Shown here in pieces: positions 8,019 through 16,958 of a DNA stretch of 64,000 bases. Source of the stretch: Cyclobacteriaceae bacterium. GTDB taxonomy: Bacteria > Bacteroidota > Bacteroidia > Cytophagales > Cyclobacteriaceae. Under the pieces are notes generated by a model. It worked only from the letters and a program-made list of their open reading frames with translations, had not been told where the DNA came from and searched no databases. Location of the stretch: positions 2,914,001 through 2,978,000 of the forward strand of contig CP129487.1 of NCBI GenBank assembly GCA_030584025.1, read 5' to 3'. The number at the start of each line of letters is the position of its first letter. The stretch's first letter is position 1. The translations under genes were made by a program, and so were the position numbers.

Positions 8019-8042
8019 TTGTGTGCAAGCCGCTTTAATGAC

Positions 8043-8786
8043 ATGAGGAGAATACTAATAGGACTGTTAATAATCATCGTTGGACTGACTGGAGTAAATC
8101 TATACAAGAGATTTACTGAAGACTCGGACTTTAAAGTTAAATTTCATATCTACAGTCAAAAGACAGCAAAACCACTTGAAGTTCTATTTAGAAAAATACC
8201 GACTCTCTATGACACGATGATAGACATTGAAATCATCGAACCTTACAGCAAAGAATTAAACCTATACAAAGTAAACAATGATATTTATGGCGGGACCCCT
8301 GACATACATTATGTAGTTTACAACAAGGACAACGGAGAAATAAACGACTTAAAATCAAATTATCTATTAAGAAGAGTTAAAGACCCTAGCAACATTGACT
8401 TTGACACGATTGACTCCTACTCCATTGACATTTCAACTTTTAAACAAATATTCGAGCCTCACTTAAAGACAAGTGAAGAAATTGCAGATAAGTATGCTGA
8501 ACTTCTGACAAACACCTTAGACTCGACTGACTTCAAAAAAATAAAACAGAGCGGTGACATTGAACCAATTTTAAGCTCTCATGGAGAGACTCATTCTCCA
8601 ATGATAGATGAGGACAAAACAATAACGGACTTTGGATTTATAAACCATATAGGTGAAAATGAATTCTTGTATTGGTTTTATGACAAAGGATTAATTAAAG
8701 TTCAATTGGACTTTAAAGACGGACAACTGACAAATGTTAAAACTTTAAGAGTAGGGAATTTAGGAGTTGAAATAAAGCACCTGTAA
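8043..8786 (+). CDS. Membrane-anchored hypothetical protein (cassette 9)
   Basis: 247 residues from ATG 8043. Upstream in-frame codons would fall in the attC-like site, so they are excluded. One N-terminal hydrophobic segment (residues 4-17, ILIGLLIIIVGLTG) acts as signal anchor; the rest is an acidic extracytoplasmic domain with repeated DSxD-type stretches and a C-terminal strand pair (KVQLDFKDGQL..VKTLRVGNLG). No family recognised. GAC codons and GGAC words are very frequent. Confidence 0.75.
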   Translation: MRRILIGLLIIIVGLTGVNLYKRFTEDSDFKVKFHIYSQKTAKPLEVLFRKIPTLYDTMIDIEIIEPYSKELNLYKVNNDIYGGTPDIHYVVYNKDNGEINDLKSNYLLRRVKDPSNIDFDTIDSYSIDISTFKQIFEPHLKTSEEIADKYAELLTNTLDSTDFKKIKQSGDIEPILSSHGETHSPMIDEDKTITDFGFINHIGENEFLYWFYDKGLIKVQLDFKDGQLTNVKTLRVGNLGVEIKHL

Positions 8787-8794
8787 AGCGGCCA

Positions 8795-8921
8795 GCACAC
8801 AACAAAGTGCATAATCAATGGCGGGGTTCAGTGTAAATTTGTAGTTTAGTTTTTCAAAATACGTTTTGTGCCGTGGGACAGTGATGCGCTTCGAATTCCC
8901 GCCACTGCTTATGCACAAACG
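8795..8921 (+). repeat. attC-like site 9 (medium, 127 bp)
   Basis: Inverse core GCACACAAC (8795-8803); outer stem GCCGCTTTA/TAAAGCGGC (9 bp). Inner stem GTGCATAA/TTATGCAC then TGGCGGG/CCCGCCA. Next core GTTGTGCAC at 8921. Confidence 0.86.
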
Positions 8922-9332
8922 TTGTGCACCATGCGGTCGGACAAAAAAGTCCTACGCAACGGGTGACAACGTTAACGACATAAACTCGTCTCCGCAGACA
9001 ATAACGGCAGACTTCAAATCAATAAAGTTTTAGGTACACACTGCCAACGCGCGACTTTAACGTTTCAAAATTACGTTTGCTGACTGTGAGACAATTTCGG
9101 CTTCAGTAGACAAGGACGGACTGAAAATGAAATACAAAAGACTCGTTTACGCGGAGAGTTTTACAGCCGGTGGACAAGAGTTCGTTCCGCGGAGAATTCC
9201 GGCATTTTCCCGCGCTCACGTGTTGACACCGTACAGTCTGTCTATAACGGTGGACTTAGACCTGGTTTCAAAACAAAATTCGCAACAGTGGACTAAGATT
9301 CGTTTCTTTTATAACGTTCGACAGACCGCACG
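8922..9332 (+). other. Cassette 10 cargo: non-coding RNA or decayed gene, copy 1
   Basis: About 410 bases without a convincing gene. A diverged relative fills cassette 38 (36240-36649). The two share long matching blocks, but differ by indels that shift every reading frame; for example the stretch after ACGCGGAG differs by 2 bases. Small hairpins are kept in both copies while loops vary: GGAC/GTCC inside TGCG/CGCA near 8931-8957, and ACGA/TCGT near 8973-8987. A reading frame at 9127-9396 runs into the attC-like site and is not kept in the relative. Either a structured RNA or two relics of one dead gene. Confidence 0.5.
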
Positions 9333-9499
9333 GTGCACAACACTATGTTTATTTTATTGCGGGGTGCAGTGTGGTGTTGTAATTTTTGTTTCTTAATTTC
9401 GTTCGGTGTCGGGGGACAATGACGTGCAGGTCGGTTTTAACATTCCGCTACGCTCCATTTTTAAAACCTCCTATACCCGCAACAAAATAAACACCAACG
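9333..9499 (+). repeat. attC-like site 10 (long, 167 bp)
   Basis: Inverse core GTGCACAAC (9333-9341); outer stem TGCGGTC/GACCGCA. Internal stem GGTTTTAA/TTAAAACC. Very similar to site 38. Next core GTTGGTGGC at 9499. Confidence 0.86.
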
Positions 9500-9541
9500 T
9501 TGGTGGCAAGCGCTGTAAAAAAATAAGACCCCTTAGATAAC

Positions 9542-10243
9542 ATGAATTTAAGACAAGGTGACATTCAATTAGTTATTTCCGATTTTAGGACTAAATGCAA
9601 TCCAGTTGATAGATATACATCGTTTGACTATTGTTATAACTTTTTCAAAACAACAAGTTCATCAGAAATCCAGAAGAATTTAGAAAGAAGTTGTCTAACA
9701 CTTGGATTTTATCTTGCAAGTTGGGGAATGTTAAGAGGGTCAAGTTTCCTACTGGGAAAAAGTGCTAGATATTATGCAGGTGTAATTGAATACATAGCTT
9801 CACTTCCTAAAGATATTTGGTTAATTGACGTTGATAATTATTCAAGCAATGCCGACCAAATACTGGACATCTATGAAAATGTAAAATCACATGTGATAGA
9901 AAATAGTAATGCTGACTTGACCTTAACGACTAAAATACTTTTAGGTGTTTTCGGTTTCATTCCAGCTTATGACCAGTACTTTGCCAATTCCTTTAGAGAG
10001 ATATTTCAAGGTAGCTGCGGATTCAGAAAAGTGAATAGAAAATCACTTAAATGCATTGAACTATTTTATAATGAGAATAAAGATACAATTGACAATGAGG
10101 CAAATAATATTGAGACCATAGACTTTTTGACTGGAGTAAAATCAGGAATTAAATACCCAAAAGCTAAAATTATTGACATGTATGGCTTTAATAAAGGACT
10201 AAAAGACTCAAGAAAAAATGACAACAAAATATTTGGGAATTGA
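9542..10243 (+). CDS. Hypothetical protein (cassette 11, gene 1)
   Basis: 233 residues, no signal peptide. Contains FDYCYNFFK, then LGFYLASWGMLRGSSFLLGKS (residues about 59-79) and a C-terminal basic tail. The pattern with an SWGMLRGS motif looks like a conserved family of unknown function, mostly helical; I cannot name it. It shares its cassette (9500-10760) with a second gene that it overlaps by 26 bases in another frame, so the two are probably translationally linked. Confidence 0.72.
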   Translation: MNLRQGDIQLVISDFRTKCNPVDRYTSFDYCYNFFKTTSSSEIQKNLERSCLTLGFYLASWGMLRGSSFLLGKSARYYAGVIEYIASLPKDIWLIDVDNYSSNADQILDIYENVKSHVIENSNADLTLTTKILLGVFGFIPAYDQYFANSFREIFQGSCGFRKVNRKSLKCIELFYNENKDTIDNEANNIETIDFLTGVKSGIKYPKAKIIDMYGFNKGLKDSRKNDNKIFGN

Positions 10244-10574
10244 ATCAATAGCAATTCAGTACTACGACAAAATCACAATTGCTGCAAACGTTATGTTTCA
10301 TGAACACAATTACGACCAACCTGTTTACGCAAACATTTTCTGTGACTATTACCAACTTAAATGGTTATTGAACTTGGACAAATCTGAACAGGGAGAGAAA
10401 ATTTCAGCTACGGTGACAAAGGAGTTCGTTGACAAGAAAGGAGAAAACATTCAAATTGACCTTCCCGACCATCTCAACAATAGACAAATGGACTGGAAAT
10501 TTCCCGTGACCGTGAACTTAGTTAATGACACGAATGACAACATACCATTCCAATGTTACAGGTTCCAAAATTAA
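10218..10574 (+). CDS. Hypothetical protein (cassette 11, gene 2)
   Basis: 118 residues, no signal peptide. Starts inside the 3' end of the preceding gene (ATG at 10218, 26-base overlap). Strand-rich protein with FCDYYQLKWLLNLDK in the middle and a C-terminal beta segment. Its GAC-rich coding and GGAC words are like the main cassette pool, while the first gene is less biased, so the pair may have been joined by fusion of two sources. No family recognised. Confidence 0.68.
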   Translation: MTTKYLGIESIAIQYYDKITIAANVMFHEHNYDQPVYANIFCDYYQLKWLLNLDKSEQGEKISATVTKEFVDKKGENIQIDLPDHLNNRQMDWKFPVTVNLVNDTNDNIPFQCYRFQN

Positions 10575-10592
10575 GTGAGGGACTAAGCGCCA

Positions 10593-10760
10593 GCCACCAA
10601 CACCGTGTTTATTTAATTGCGGGGTTTTGTGTTTAAAGTCAAAATCGTTTTCTAATTTAGTCCGCTGTAGGCGGACAGTTGCGGAGCAAGTCGGGCTTAA
10701 CATTCCGCTGCGCTCCATTTTTAAGCCCTCCTACTCCCGCAACTAAATAAACACAAAACG
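10593..10760 (+). repeat. attC-like site 11 (long, 168 bp)
   Basis: Inverse core GCCACCAAC (10593-10601); outer stem GCGCT/AGCGC. Inner stem TGTTTATTTA/TAAATAAACA with A.C mismatch before TTGCGGG. Same subtype as site 13. Next core GTTGTAGCC at 10760. Confidence 0.86.
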
Positions 10761-10782
10761 TTGTAGCCCATGCGCTAAAAAA

Positions 10783-11241
10783 ATGACAAGGACACTTTGG
10801 ACATTATTATTTACAGTCACAACAACTGGACTCTTCGGACAGACTTTGAATAAATTTAATTATTCGGACTGCTTAAAAGACTGTATTGGGGACAGCTCAA
10901 AAATTCAAAGTTTTACAAAGACTTCTGGACTGACGAAAATTAAACTAAGGACATTTGCCCCTTGTGGTGGTAACTTCCAAGGAGACTTTGAATTAACAAA
11001 ATCGGGGACGTTGGACTTAAAATTTTCAGTTAAGCCAACAATTATAAAAGACAAAAAAGGCAAGACGACTGAGTTGTTAGAGATTGCCGACTGTAATTGC
11101 CATTTTGACTTTACCTATGAAATAAAGGGACTTCCTAACATTGACTCAAAATCCATTACAGTAAACGGACAGACGCTCTTAGAAATTGATAGACAAAATT
11201 TCGGAATTGAGATAAAAATCGAGTTTGATTCAATCCGGTGA
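10783..11241 (+). CDS. Secreted protein, paralogue of the N-terminal domain of the cassette-34 TonB-like protein
   Basis: 152 residues with a signal peptide (MTRTLWTLLFTVTTTGLFGQ, cleavage after about residue 20). The mature part has six cysteines in a pattern shared with the protein at 33032-33841: SDCLKDCIGDS, CGGN, and ADCNCHFDFTYEIKGL. The two proteins align over this whole domain, but this one ends where the other continues into a TonB C-terminal domain. Function unknown; probably a periplasmic or surface domain stabilised by disulphides. About 85 untranslated bases follow the stop. Confidence 0.76.
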   Translation: MTRTLWTLLFTVTTTGLFGQTLNKFNYSDCLKDCIGDSSKIQSFTKTSGLTKIKLRTFAPCGGNFQGDFELTKSGTLDLKFSVKPTIIKDKKGKTTELLEIADCNCHFDFTYEIKGLPNIDSKSITVNGQTLLEIDRQNFGIEIKIEFDSIR

Positions 11242-11327
11242 CAACGTTTTACTAAAGTAGACCCGTGGCGCTTCAAGACAAACGGGTCGACATTAGTGTC
11301 GACAATTAATTTCGGTGGATGCGCACG

Positions 11328-11454
11328 GGCTACAACACCAGGTTTATGCCAGCTGCGGGTGACAGGTTGAAATGTAGTTTGGTTTTACTAATTTCGTTCA
11401 CCCACGTGGGACAAAAACGGCTTCGAAAACCGCAGCCGTCATAAACCCAAAACG
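11328..11454 (+). repeat. attC-like site 12 (medium, 127 bp)
   Basis: Inverse core GGCTACAAC (11328-11336) pairs with GTTGTAGCC (10760-10768); outer stem TGCGC/GCGCA after CA/CG. Inner stem GGTTTATG/CATAAACC. Same subtype as site 30. Next core GTTGTGCGC at 11454. Confidence 0.85.
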
Positions 11455-11487
11455 TTGTGCGCAAGTTTGCAAAAACAAAAAAAACAT

Positions 11488-12183
11488 ATGAGACTTAAGA
11501 CAATAGTTTTAGCAATAATATTCATCATTCAACTTTCCTGTAACTCGGACTCAAAAAGACAACAGGAGAAAGCTGAGCAAAGACGTGCATTCACACAAGA
11601 CAGTTTGAAAAGAGTGAATGAAGAAAGACAAAGAAAAATAAAAGACAGTTTAATACTAATTGAACAAGACAAGGTTATTGGGGACGTGAAATTCACAATG
11701 ACAAAAAAAGTGGCAAAAAATGAAATTCTAAAATTTAAAAAATCAATTGAAAGAAAACCCCCAGGTAGCACATACATGAGCTACTACTACATTGGAGAAT
11801 ATGAGTCCTTTCAAATATTAGATTTTTACCATGAGGACAAGTTATACTATTTACTAATTCAGGGGACACCAATCCTTTGGGAAAAGTATGATTTTGAAGT
11901 TCCAAATCAAGTTAAATTTATAAGTGACGTAATCGAACAAAAATATGGGAAACCAACAATCTCAAACGAAGTTGAACCAAGACATAAACTTCAAAGTGGA
12001 TACAGCTATTTAATCAAACAATGGGACGTTGGACGGAAGAGAATAAAAATATCAATTGATAACAATACAACATCATATATGGTAAATCTAACAATTTATC
12101 AACCCGACATTGAATCAAAAATTAACAGTGAAAGATTAAGAAAAGAACAAGAATCAACCAAAAAGGCAAAAGACCTAATTTAA
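11488..12183 (+). CDS. Lipoprotein with charged helical region (cassette 13, gene 1)
   Basis: 231 residues from ATG 11488, chosen because it opens a lipoprotein signal peptide (MRLKTIVLAIIFIIQLSC, lipobox Cys18). Residues 20-55 are a highly charged helix (QQEKAEQRR.., VNEERQRKIKD) likely to form a coiled coil. The C-terminal domain is strand-rich (YMSYYYIGEYESF, YYLLIQGTPILWEKY) and ends in another charged helix. No family recognised. A second gene follows after five bases. Confidence 0.74.
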   Translation: MRLKTIVLAIIFIIQLSCNSDSKRQQEKAEQRRAFTQDSLKRVNEERQRKIKDSLILIEQDKVIGDVKFTMTKKVAKNEILKFKKSIERKPPGSTYMSYYYIGEYESFQILDFYHEDKLYYLLIQGTPILWEKYDFEVPNQVKFISDVIEQKYGKPTISNEVEPRHKLQSGYSYLIKQWDVGRKRIKISIDNNTTSYMVNLTIYQPDIESKINSERLRKEQESTKKAKDLI

Positions 12184-12188
12184 ATAAG

Positions 12189-12458
12189 ATGCAATACTAT
12201 CAGACTCAAAGCAAATGGAATGACTTCTTTGAATACGTAAAGAATGAGTTATACAACATTGACAAACAATCAATTGGATTTTTGCATGAACAAAGTGATA
12301 ATGAACAAAACATATTTATTGCCACTAATGACAAGAAAGCCATAGAAATACTATCTCGAAAATTCAAACTTAAGAGTTGCAATAACCCGTTCAATCTATT
12401 AGACAAAAAAGATTGGGCTTTTACAGGAAATAAAGATTTGTTTGGACAACCAATTTAG
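12189..12458 (+). CDS. Small hypothetical protein (cassette 13, gene 2)
   Basis: 89 residues, no signal peptide. Starts five bases after the stop of the lipoprotein gene and shares its cassette (11455-12640). Sequence begins MQYYQTQSKWNDFFEYVKNEL and ends in WAFTGNKDLFGQPI. No family recognised; genomic pairing suggests co-expression, but a cytosolic protein next to a lipoprotein gives no clear functional hint. Confidence 0.62.
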   Translation: MQYYQTQSKWNDFFEYVKNELYNIDKQSIGFLHEQSDNEQNIFIATNDKKAIEILSRKFKLKSCNNPFNLLDKKDWAFTGNKDLFGQPI

Positions 12459-12471
12459 GAGAAGCAAACCA

Positions 12472-12640
12472 GCGCACAACACCGTGTTTATTTAATTGCG
12501 GGGTTCGGTGTTGGCTATTCAAAGCGGCTTATTAATTTAGTCCGCTGTAGGCGGACAGTTGCGGAGCAAGTCGGGCTTAACATTCCACTGCGTTCCATTT
12601 TTAAGCCCTCCTACTCCCGCAACTAAATAAACACAACACG
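12472..12640 (+). repeat. attC-like site 13 (long, 169 bp)
   Basis: Inverse core GCGCACAAC (12472-12480); outer stem GTTTGC/GCAAAC. Apical loop variant CATTCCACTGCGTTCCATT. Next core GTTGCCGGC at 12640. Confidence 0.86.
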
Positions 12641-12670
12641 TTGCCGGCAAGCCCCTGTGACAAGCAAGCC

Positions 12671-13270
12671 ATGAGACAGACAAAGAAAAATATCAAAGGG
12701 ACGACTTCGAAGAGAACTAAGAAACAAAAACTCGTTAAGAGCAGGCCGACAGTCTTACGACTGACCAAAAAAGAGAAAGAACTTCTTGAATTACACAAGA
12801 CTTTATTGCTACAAATCGAACTTGTTCCACGGACAAGTTGGTTTTCAAATGTTAGAAGTAATGTAAGACCTAAGCATTGGGACAAAATTAGAAAAGGAAC
12901 ATACTTAAAAGCGGACAACAAATGTGAAATTTGTAAAGGTGTTGGCGACACTCATGCTGTTGAGTGTCACGAAGTATGGACTTATGACATGCAGACTCTT
13001 ACTCAACGACTAAGTTATTTCCAAGCAATATGCCCACCTTGTCATGAAGTAAAACACATTGGACTTGCAGGAATAAGAGGGAACGGAGAAAGGGCTCTAA
13101 ACCGATTCAAAGAGATTAACCAACTTGACAACGAGAAAGCCCTTGAGATGAAAAGAGCTGTATTTAAAGAGTGGAGAATCAGAAGTAAAAAGAAATGGAA
13201 GTTGGACATAGAACTATTGAAAAGCTACGACATTGACTTTTCAGAATTAAGGACGACAAAAAAGATTTGA
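12671..13270 (+). CDS. HNH-endonuclease-like zinc-binding protein (cassette 14)
   Basis: 199 residues from ATG 12671. Very basic N-terminus (KKNIKG..SKRTKKQK). Two CxxC pairs, CEIC (Cys85, Cys88) and CPPC (Cys121, Cys124), flank a VECHEVWTYD segment with His100, and HEVKH follows. This arrangement matches zinc-stapled HNH-type nucleases, where the CxxC pairs hold zinc and histidines form the betabeta-alpha metal catalytic site. The preceding WFSNVRSNVRPKHWDKIRK segment may contact DNA. No partner gene in the cassette. Nuclease activity is inferred from motif layout only. Confidence 0.72.
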   Translation: MRQTKKNIKGTTSKRTKKQKLVKSRPTVLRLTKKEKELLELHKTLLLQIELVPRTSWFSNVRSNVRPKHWDKIRKGTYLKADNKCEICKGVGDTHAVECHEVWTYDMQTLTQRLSYFQAICPPCHEVKHIGLAGIRGNGERALNRFKEINQLDNEKALEMKRAVFKEWRIRSKKKWKLDIELLKSYDIDFSELRTTKKI

Positions 13271-13282
13271 CCAACGGGGCCA

Positions 13283-13450
13283 GCCGGCAACAATGTGCAT
13301 AATCAATGGCGGGGTTCAGTGTAAATTTGTAGTTTTAGTTTTCAAACAACGTTCTGTGTCGTGGGACAGTTTCGCGGCAGGTCGGTCTTAGCATTCCGCT
13401 GCGCTTCATTGCTAAGCCCTCCTAAACCCGCCACTGCTTATGCACTCACG
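13283..13450 (+). repeat. attC-like site 14 (long, 168 bp)
   Basis: Inverse core GCCGGCAAC (13283-13291); outer stem GCCCC/GGGGC. Hybrid: GTGCATAA-type inner stem of site 9 combined with the internal GGTCTTAG hairpin of the long class. Next core GTTGGCAGC at 13450. Confidence 0.85.
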
Positions 13451-13481
13451 TTGGCAGCCATACCTTTGGACATATTAGACA

Positions 13482-13955
13482 ATGAAAAATATTCTGACTT
13501 ACATTTTACTACTGGGACTAATTAGTTGTTCGGACTCTGAATACTACAAAGTTCAGTTTGACAATGTTGACCGACTGACGGAAGGAGACAAAGTGATTTT
13601 AAAAGGAATGGAGGTCGGACAAGTAAAGGACTTGGAGTTAGACAATGAAAAGAAGATACTCGCGACAATTTGGGTGGGACGAAACATTAAATTGACAAAA
13701 GGTTCGACTTTTACAATTCACGCAGACTTGTTGGGGACGAGACGTGTAGAAATCGACCTTGCCGAAAATCAAGAATTAATGGACACAAAAGAAATTCAAA
13801 AGGGTTTTGTTCAACCACCCGACACAACTGAATTTAAAAAACTGACAGTGCAAGAGAGAGATAGCCTCGTAAAACATGACCCAGTTTACCGACTTGCTGA
13901 CACCGTGATGACAATACTGAGAAAATCAAAGGACTCAACAAAAGTGGAGCGGTGA
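13482..13955 (+). CDS. MCE/MlaD-domain-like lipoprotein (cassette 15)
   Basis: 157 residues. Lipoprotein signal peptide MKNILTYILLLGLISC (Cys16). Residues 22-105 read like an MCE (MlaD) domain: YKVQFDNVDRLTEGDKVILKG, then MEVGQVKDLELD and a late LLGTRRVEIDLA. MlaD-type domains ring-assemble and carry lipids between membranes of Gram-negative cells. Unlike ordinary MCE proteins this one is short, has a lipid anchor rather than a transmembrane helix, and has no neighbouring ABC transporter genes, so it may modulate or decoy a host system. Domain call from motif pattern only. Confidence 0.72.
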   Translation: MKNILTYILLLGLISCSDSEYYKVQFDNVDRLTEGDKVILKGMEVGQVKDLELDNEKKILATIWVGRNIKLTKGSTFTIHADLLGTRRVEIDLAENQELMDTKEIQKGFVQPPDTTEFKKLTVQERDSLVKHDPVYRLADTVMTILRKSKDSTKVER

Positions 13956-13962
13956 AGGTACG

Positions 13963-14129
13963 GCTGCCAACAACAGGTTTGGTCAATGGCGGGGTGAAGT
14001 GTATGTATAAAGTTTTATCTTCGCTACAACGTTTGCCCAATGCGGACAGTGACGACCTTGTCGGCCTTAGCATTCCGCGATGCTCCATTGCTAAGGCCTC
14101 CTAAGCCCGCCACTGCCCAAACCCAAACG
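13963..14129 (+). repeat. attC-like site 15 (long, 167 bp)
   Basis: Inverse core GCTGCCAAC (13963-13971); outer stem TACCTT/AAGGTA. Internal stem GGCCTTAG/CTAAGGCC. Next core GTTGCCGGC at 14129. Confidence 0.87.
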
Positions 14130-14153
14130 TTGCCGGCAATGCTCTGAAATAAA

Positions 14154-15020
14154 ATGAGACAACTAATAATCCTAATGATAATTTTCTCAACGTTGGACAG
14201 TTGGGGACAAAGAAACATTGGAAAACAAATTGATAAAGAAAGACGGCAGGAGTTTGCCGACAGTAAAGAGTTAAAGATAATTCAGGACTTATTTTCAAGA
14301 GAATCAATTACTCTGACAGAGTTTGAAAAGGAACTTGGACTAAAAATTAAAAACAGAGACTCAACTTACCACGACCTTCCACCAAGATTTGAGAGACAAG
14401 ACCCAACTAAATGGTATTTCTACTATCAAGTATGGAGAAATTTGGACTTCAATGTTTCACAATTAGTTCGAGGGGTTATAACAACCAAATTTTGGTTTGA
14501 CTTTAACTTCTTAATACGAAATGACACAATTATTGGAGTTAAAATATCAGAATCCGGAAGAGATTTGTACGACCACATTTTTGAAAAGAGGTTTTACAGT
14601 TTCGTTCATGACCATGAAACCTTTTATAAAACCAAAATCAAAGACTATAAAAATGAATTCGGACCATTCAATTTTGACTATTTCGGGACATACATGGGGA
14701 TACATCAATCCCTTTTAAGGGACTGCCGAATAATGATTGACGCGTACGAAAATGAAAACAGAAATCTCTTAAGAAAATGGTTGACATCTATGAATCCTGA
14801 AAAACAAGCCTACGGAGTGCAAGGACTTTATTACTTAGAAAAACACAAGAGACAAAAATTAACAAAAGAAGAACAACGACTTGTAGACCACATTAAAAAT
14901 TTGGACAGAGGAATTCATGTAAATCCAATGGTAAAGACAAGTGAATTATTAAGTCCGGACTACTTTGACAAAGCTTTCATAGAATTAAAAAAGCATGGAC
15001 ACATTAAGGACGGAGAATGA
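14154..15020 (+). CDS. Secreted protein of unknown function (cassette 16)
   Basis: 288 residues. Signal peptide MRQLIILMIIFSTLDSWGQ with cleavage near residue 19. Mature protein is rich in aromatic residues (KWYFYYQVWRNLDF, FWFDFNFLIRNDTI) and ends in helical segments (RKWLTSMNPEKQAYGVQGLYYLEK) reminiscent of repeat-type helical domains. No named family. Start lies 25 bases after the crossover. Confidence 0.74.
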   Translation: MRQLIILMIIFSTLDSWGQRNIGKQIDKERRQEFADSKELKIIQDLFSRESITLTEFEKELGLKIKNRDSTYHDLPPRFERQDPTKWYFYYQVWRNLDFNVSQLVRGVITTKFWFDFNFLIRNDTIIGVKISESGRDLYDHIFEKRFYSFVHDHETFYKTKIKDYKNEFGPFNFDYFGTYMGIHQSLLRDCRIMIDAYENENRNLLRKWLTSMNPEKQAYGVQGLYYLEKHKRQKLTKEEQRLVDHIKNLDRGIHVNPMVKTSELLSPDYFDKAFIELKKHGHIKDGE

Positions 15021-15025
15021 GCACA

Positions 15026-15192
15026 GCCGGCAACAAAATGTTTCTGCAATGTGGGGGTTCGGTGTAGGTATAAAGTTTAGTTTTCTTAATTTCGTTCAGT
15101 AACGGTGGACAGTTTGGAGATGGTCGCGCTAAACATTCCGCTTCGCTTCATTTTTTAGCGCTCCTATTCCCCACACTGCAGAAACACAAACG
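15026..15192 (+). repeat. attC-like site 16 (long, 167 bp)
   Basis: Inverse core GCCGGCAAC (15026-15034); outer stem TGCTC/GAGCA. Subtype of site 7. Next core GTTGTGCGC at 15192. Confidence 0.87.
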
Positions 15193-15210
15193 TTGTGCGC
15201 AAGTTTTTTT

Positions 15211-15846
15211 ATGAGAGTTTGGACTGCAATATTATTAATGACAATTCTGACACGGAGTTACGGACAAGTGACACTTGGGACGGGAATTGTAAAAATAGAA
15301 TTTGACGACAAGACAATAATTGACTTTTACACTAAGCCGACTGACAAAGTACATTCAAAGAGAATCGAATTCTTTGACGACAAAGAGATAAAGAGTTGGA
15401 ATATAAAGAATCTGAAAACTGAACAGACTTGGTTAAAACCCGAAGTACTATGGCTTGACTACTCACAATTTAACTTTAGGTGTAAATCGACAAATGGTGA
15501 ATGGTTAGAACTTATTGTGAACAACGACAACGGACAGACTTACTGGATTAAAAAGAATAAGACGACAATATTCTTGACTTGGGAAGAATACTTAAAGCAA
15601 ATGTTTGGGGTGGGCAGACTTGCCGATCATAAACAAATAATAAGAAAACAACCTAGTGACACGGCTGACGAAATAAAATATGAAGGTCGGGACTGTTTTC
15701 AAGTGAAATCTTTAAAAGGAGACTGGATTGAAATTTTCACGACTGACCATTGTGACGAAGGACAAAATAGGATTGAAATAAAGAGTGGCTGGATAAAGTG
15801 GAGACGTGGTGAGGAATTATTGATAGACTATTACACAACCAGTTAA
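15211..15846 (+). CDS. Secreted SH3-like protein (cassette 17)
   Basis: 211 residues from ATG 15211, which opens a signal peptide (MRVWTAILLMTILTRSYGQ). Two similar segments follow the pattern of bacterial SH3-like domains: residues about 70-105 (FRCKSTNGEWLELIVNNDNG..YWIKK) and about 150-200 (CFQVKSLKGDWIEIF.. then SGWIKWRRG). Such domains usually bind peptides or cell-wall components. Partner unknown. The stop lies nine bases before the inverse core, with a run of A that pairs with the T run at the cassette start. Confidence 0.72.
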   Translation: MRVWTAILLMTILTRSYGQVTLGTGIVKIEFDDKTIIDFYTKPTDKVHSKRIEFFDDKEIKSWNIKNLKTEQTWLKPEVLWLDYSQFNFRCKSTNGEWLELIVNNDNGQTYWIKKNKTTIFLTWEEYLKQMFGVGRLADHKQIIRKQPSDTADEIKYEGRDCFQVKSLKGDWIEIFTTDHCDEGQNRIEIKSGWIKWRRGEELLIDYYTTS

Positions 15847-15855
15847 AAAAAACCA

Positions 15856-16022
15856 GCGCACAACACCAGGTTTGGTCAATGGCGGGGTGATGTGTACGTA
15901 TAAATTTCTATCTTCACTACAACGTTTGCCCACGGGGGACTGTGACGTGAAGGTCGCGCTAAACATTCCGCTTCGCTCCATTTTTTAGCGCTCCTATTCC
16001 CGCCACTGCCCAAACCCAAACG
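15856..16022 (+). repeat. attC-like site 17 (long, 167 bp)
   Basis: Inverse core GCGCACAAC (15856-15864); outer stem GTTTTTTT/AAAAAAAC. Internal stem GCGCTAAA/TTTAGCGC. Next core GTTGTGGGT at 16022. Confidence 0.87.
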
Positions 16023-16046
16023 TTGTGGGTAATTTTTTCTAAAGAC

Positions 16047-16775
16047 ATGCGGACAACCATTTACATAACCTTCGCTTTACTGACACCATTCATTTCTAGC
16101 GGACAAATTGCAGCATTTTTTCAGGTTACCGACACCGTATTAACTGACAGTAAAAGGACTGAAATTGAAAAATTAAAAAAAAATAAACTTAGTTTCTATG
16201 AGGACAATGATTACACTGTCAGCAAAACTTGCAGTGGAGAGTGGGGAGGGACGATAAGATTTAAGGACAAAATAAATGGCAAAGAATATTCTTGTGAGGC
16301 GACATGTCCTGTCTCTGTTAACAAAATTGATGACAACTACATTGTAACAAGTTCCCTTGCTCACTTGAGTGGCTTTACTGAGATAATTAAAATTTCTGAC
16401 CCTAAATCGATGGACATCTTCCAAATGCCACCGCCAAGAAAGAAAAAAGGGAAAAAGATATTTCGCTACGCTGGGGACGATGAATCAAAATCGAAGAAAG
16501 GGACCGAGACCCTGGTAGATAGCATTGGAGTTTTAGCTTTAGCAAGTTTCATTTTTGAACAAGAACTTTTTCATGTAATAACAGATTTTAGAAAAACCTA
16601 TATAGCTAAAATAGAGAATAAAAGCTTCGTAATGGTTGCGCTAATCACAAGTGAACGAACATGGACTTACGACAATGACGTGATTACGACTAAAGACGGC
16701 CATATCATAATAACTATACAAGATGGTTACATTGACATATTCGGAAACCAAGTCAAAGTATTAAAAGCGAGTTGA
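16047..16775 (+). CDS. Secreted protein of unknown function (cassette 18)
   Basis: 242 residues from ATG 16047. Signal peptide MRTTIYITFALLTPFISSGQ. Mature protein contains SKTCSGEWGGTIRFKD and SCEATCPVSV, two cysteine pairs early on, then a PPPRKKKGKK linker and a C-terminal strand-rich domain with EIENKS-like turns and a terminal GHIIITIQDGYIDIFGN. No family recognised. The first two residues of the core-encoded upstream extension are not used. Confidence 0.73.
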   Translation: MRTTIYITFALLTPFISSGQIAAFFQVTDTVLTDSKRTEIEKLKKNKLSFYEDNDYTVSKTCSGEWGGTIRFKDKINGKEYSCEATCPVSVNKIDDNYIVTSSLAHLSGFTEIIKISDPKSMDIFQMPPPRKKKGKKIFRYAGDDESKSKKGTETLVDSIGVLALASFIFEQELFHVITDFRKTYIAKIENKSFVMVALITSERTWTYDNDVITTKDGHIIITIQDGYIDIFGNQVKVLKAS

Positions 16776-16782
16776 AAAAACT

Positions 16783-16949
16783 ACCCACAACAACAGGTTT
16801 GGTCAATGGCGGGGTGATGTGTAAGTATAAAATATTATCTTCGCTACAACGTTTACCCACGGTGGACTGTGACGACCTAGTTGGCCTTAACATTCCGCGA
16901 TGCTTCATTGCTAAGGCCTCCTAAGCCCGCCACTGCCCAAACCCAAACG
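16783..16949 (+). repeat. attC-like site 18 (long, 167 bp)
   Basis: Inverse core ACCCACAAC (16783-16791) pairs with GTTGTGGGT, the only early core ending in T; outer stem TTTTTTC/GAAAAAA. Next core GTTAGCAGC at 16949. Confidence 0.87.
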
Positions 16950-16958
16950 TTAGCAGCC

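Noticed and set aside
9127..9396. Possible 89-residue protein in cassette 10
   Set aside because: The frame runs into the attC-like site and is destroyed by indels in the related cassette 38.
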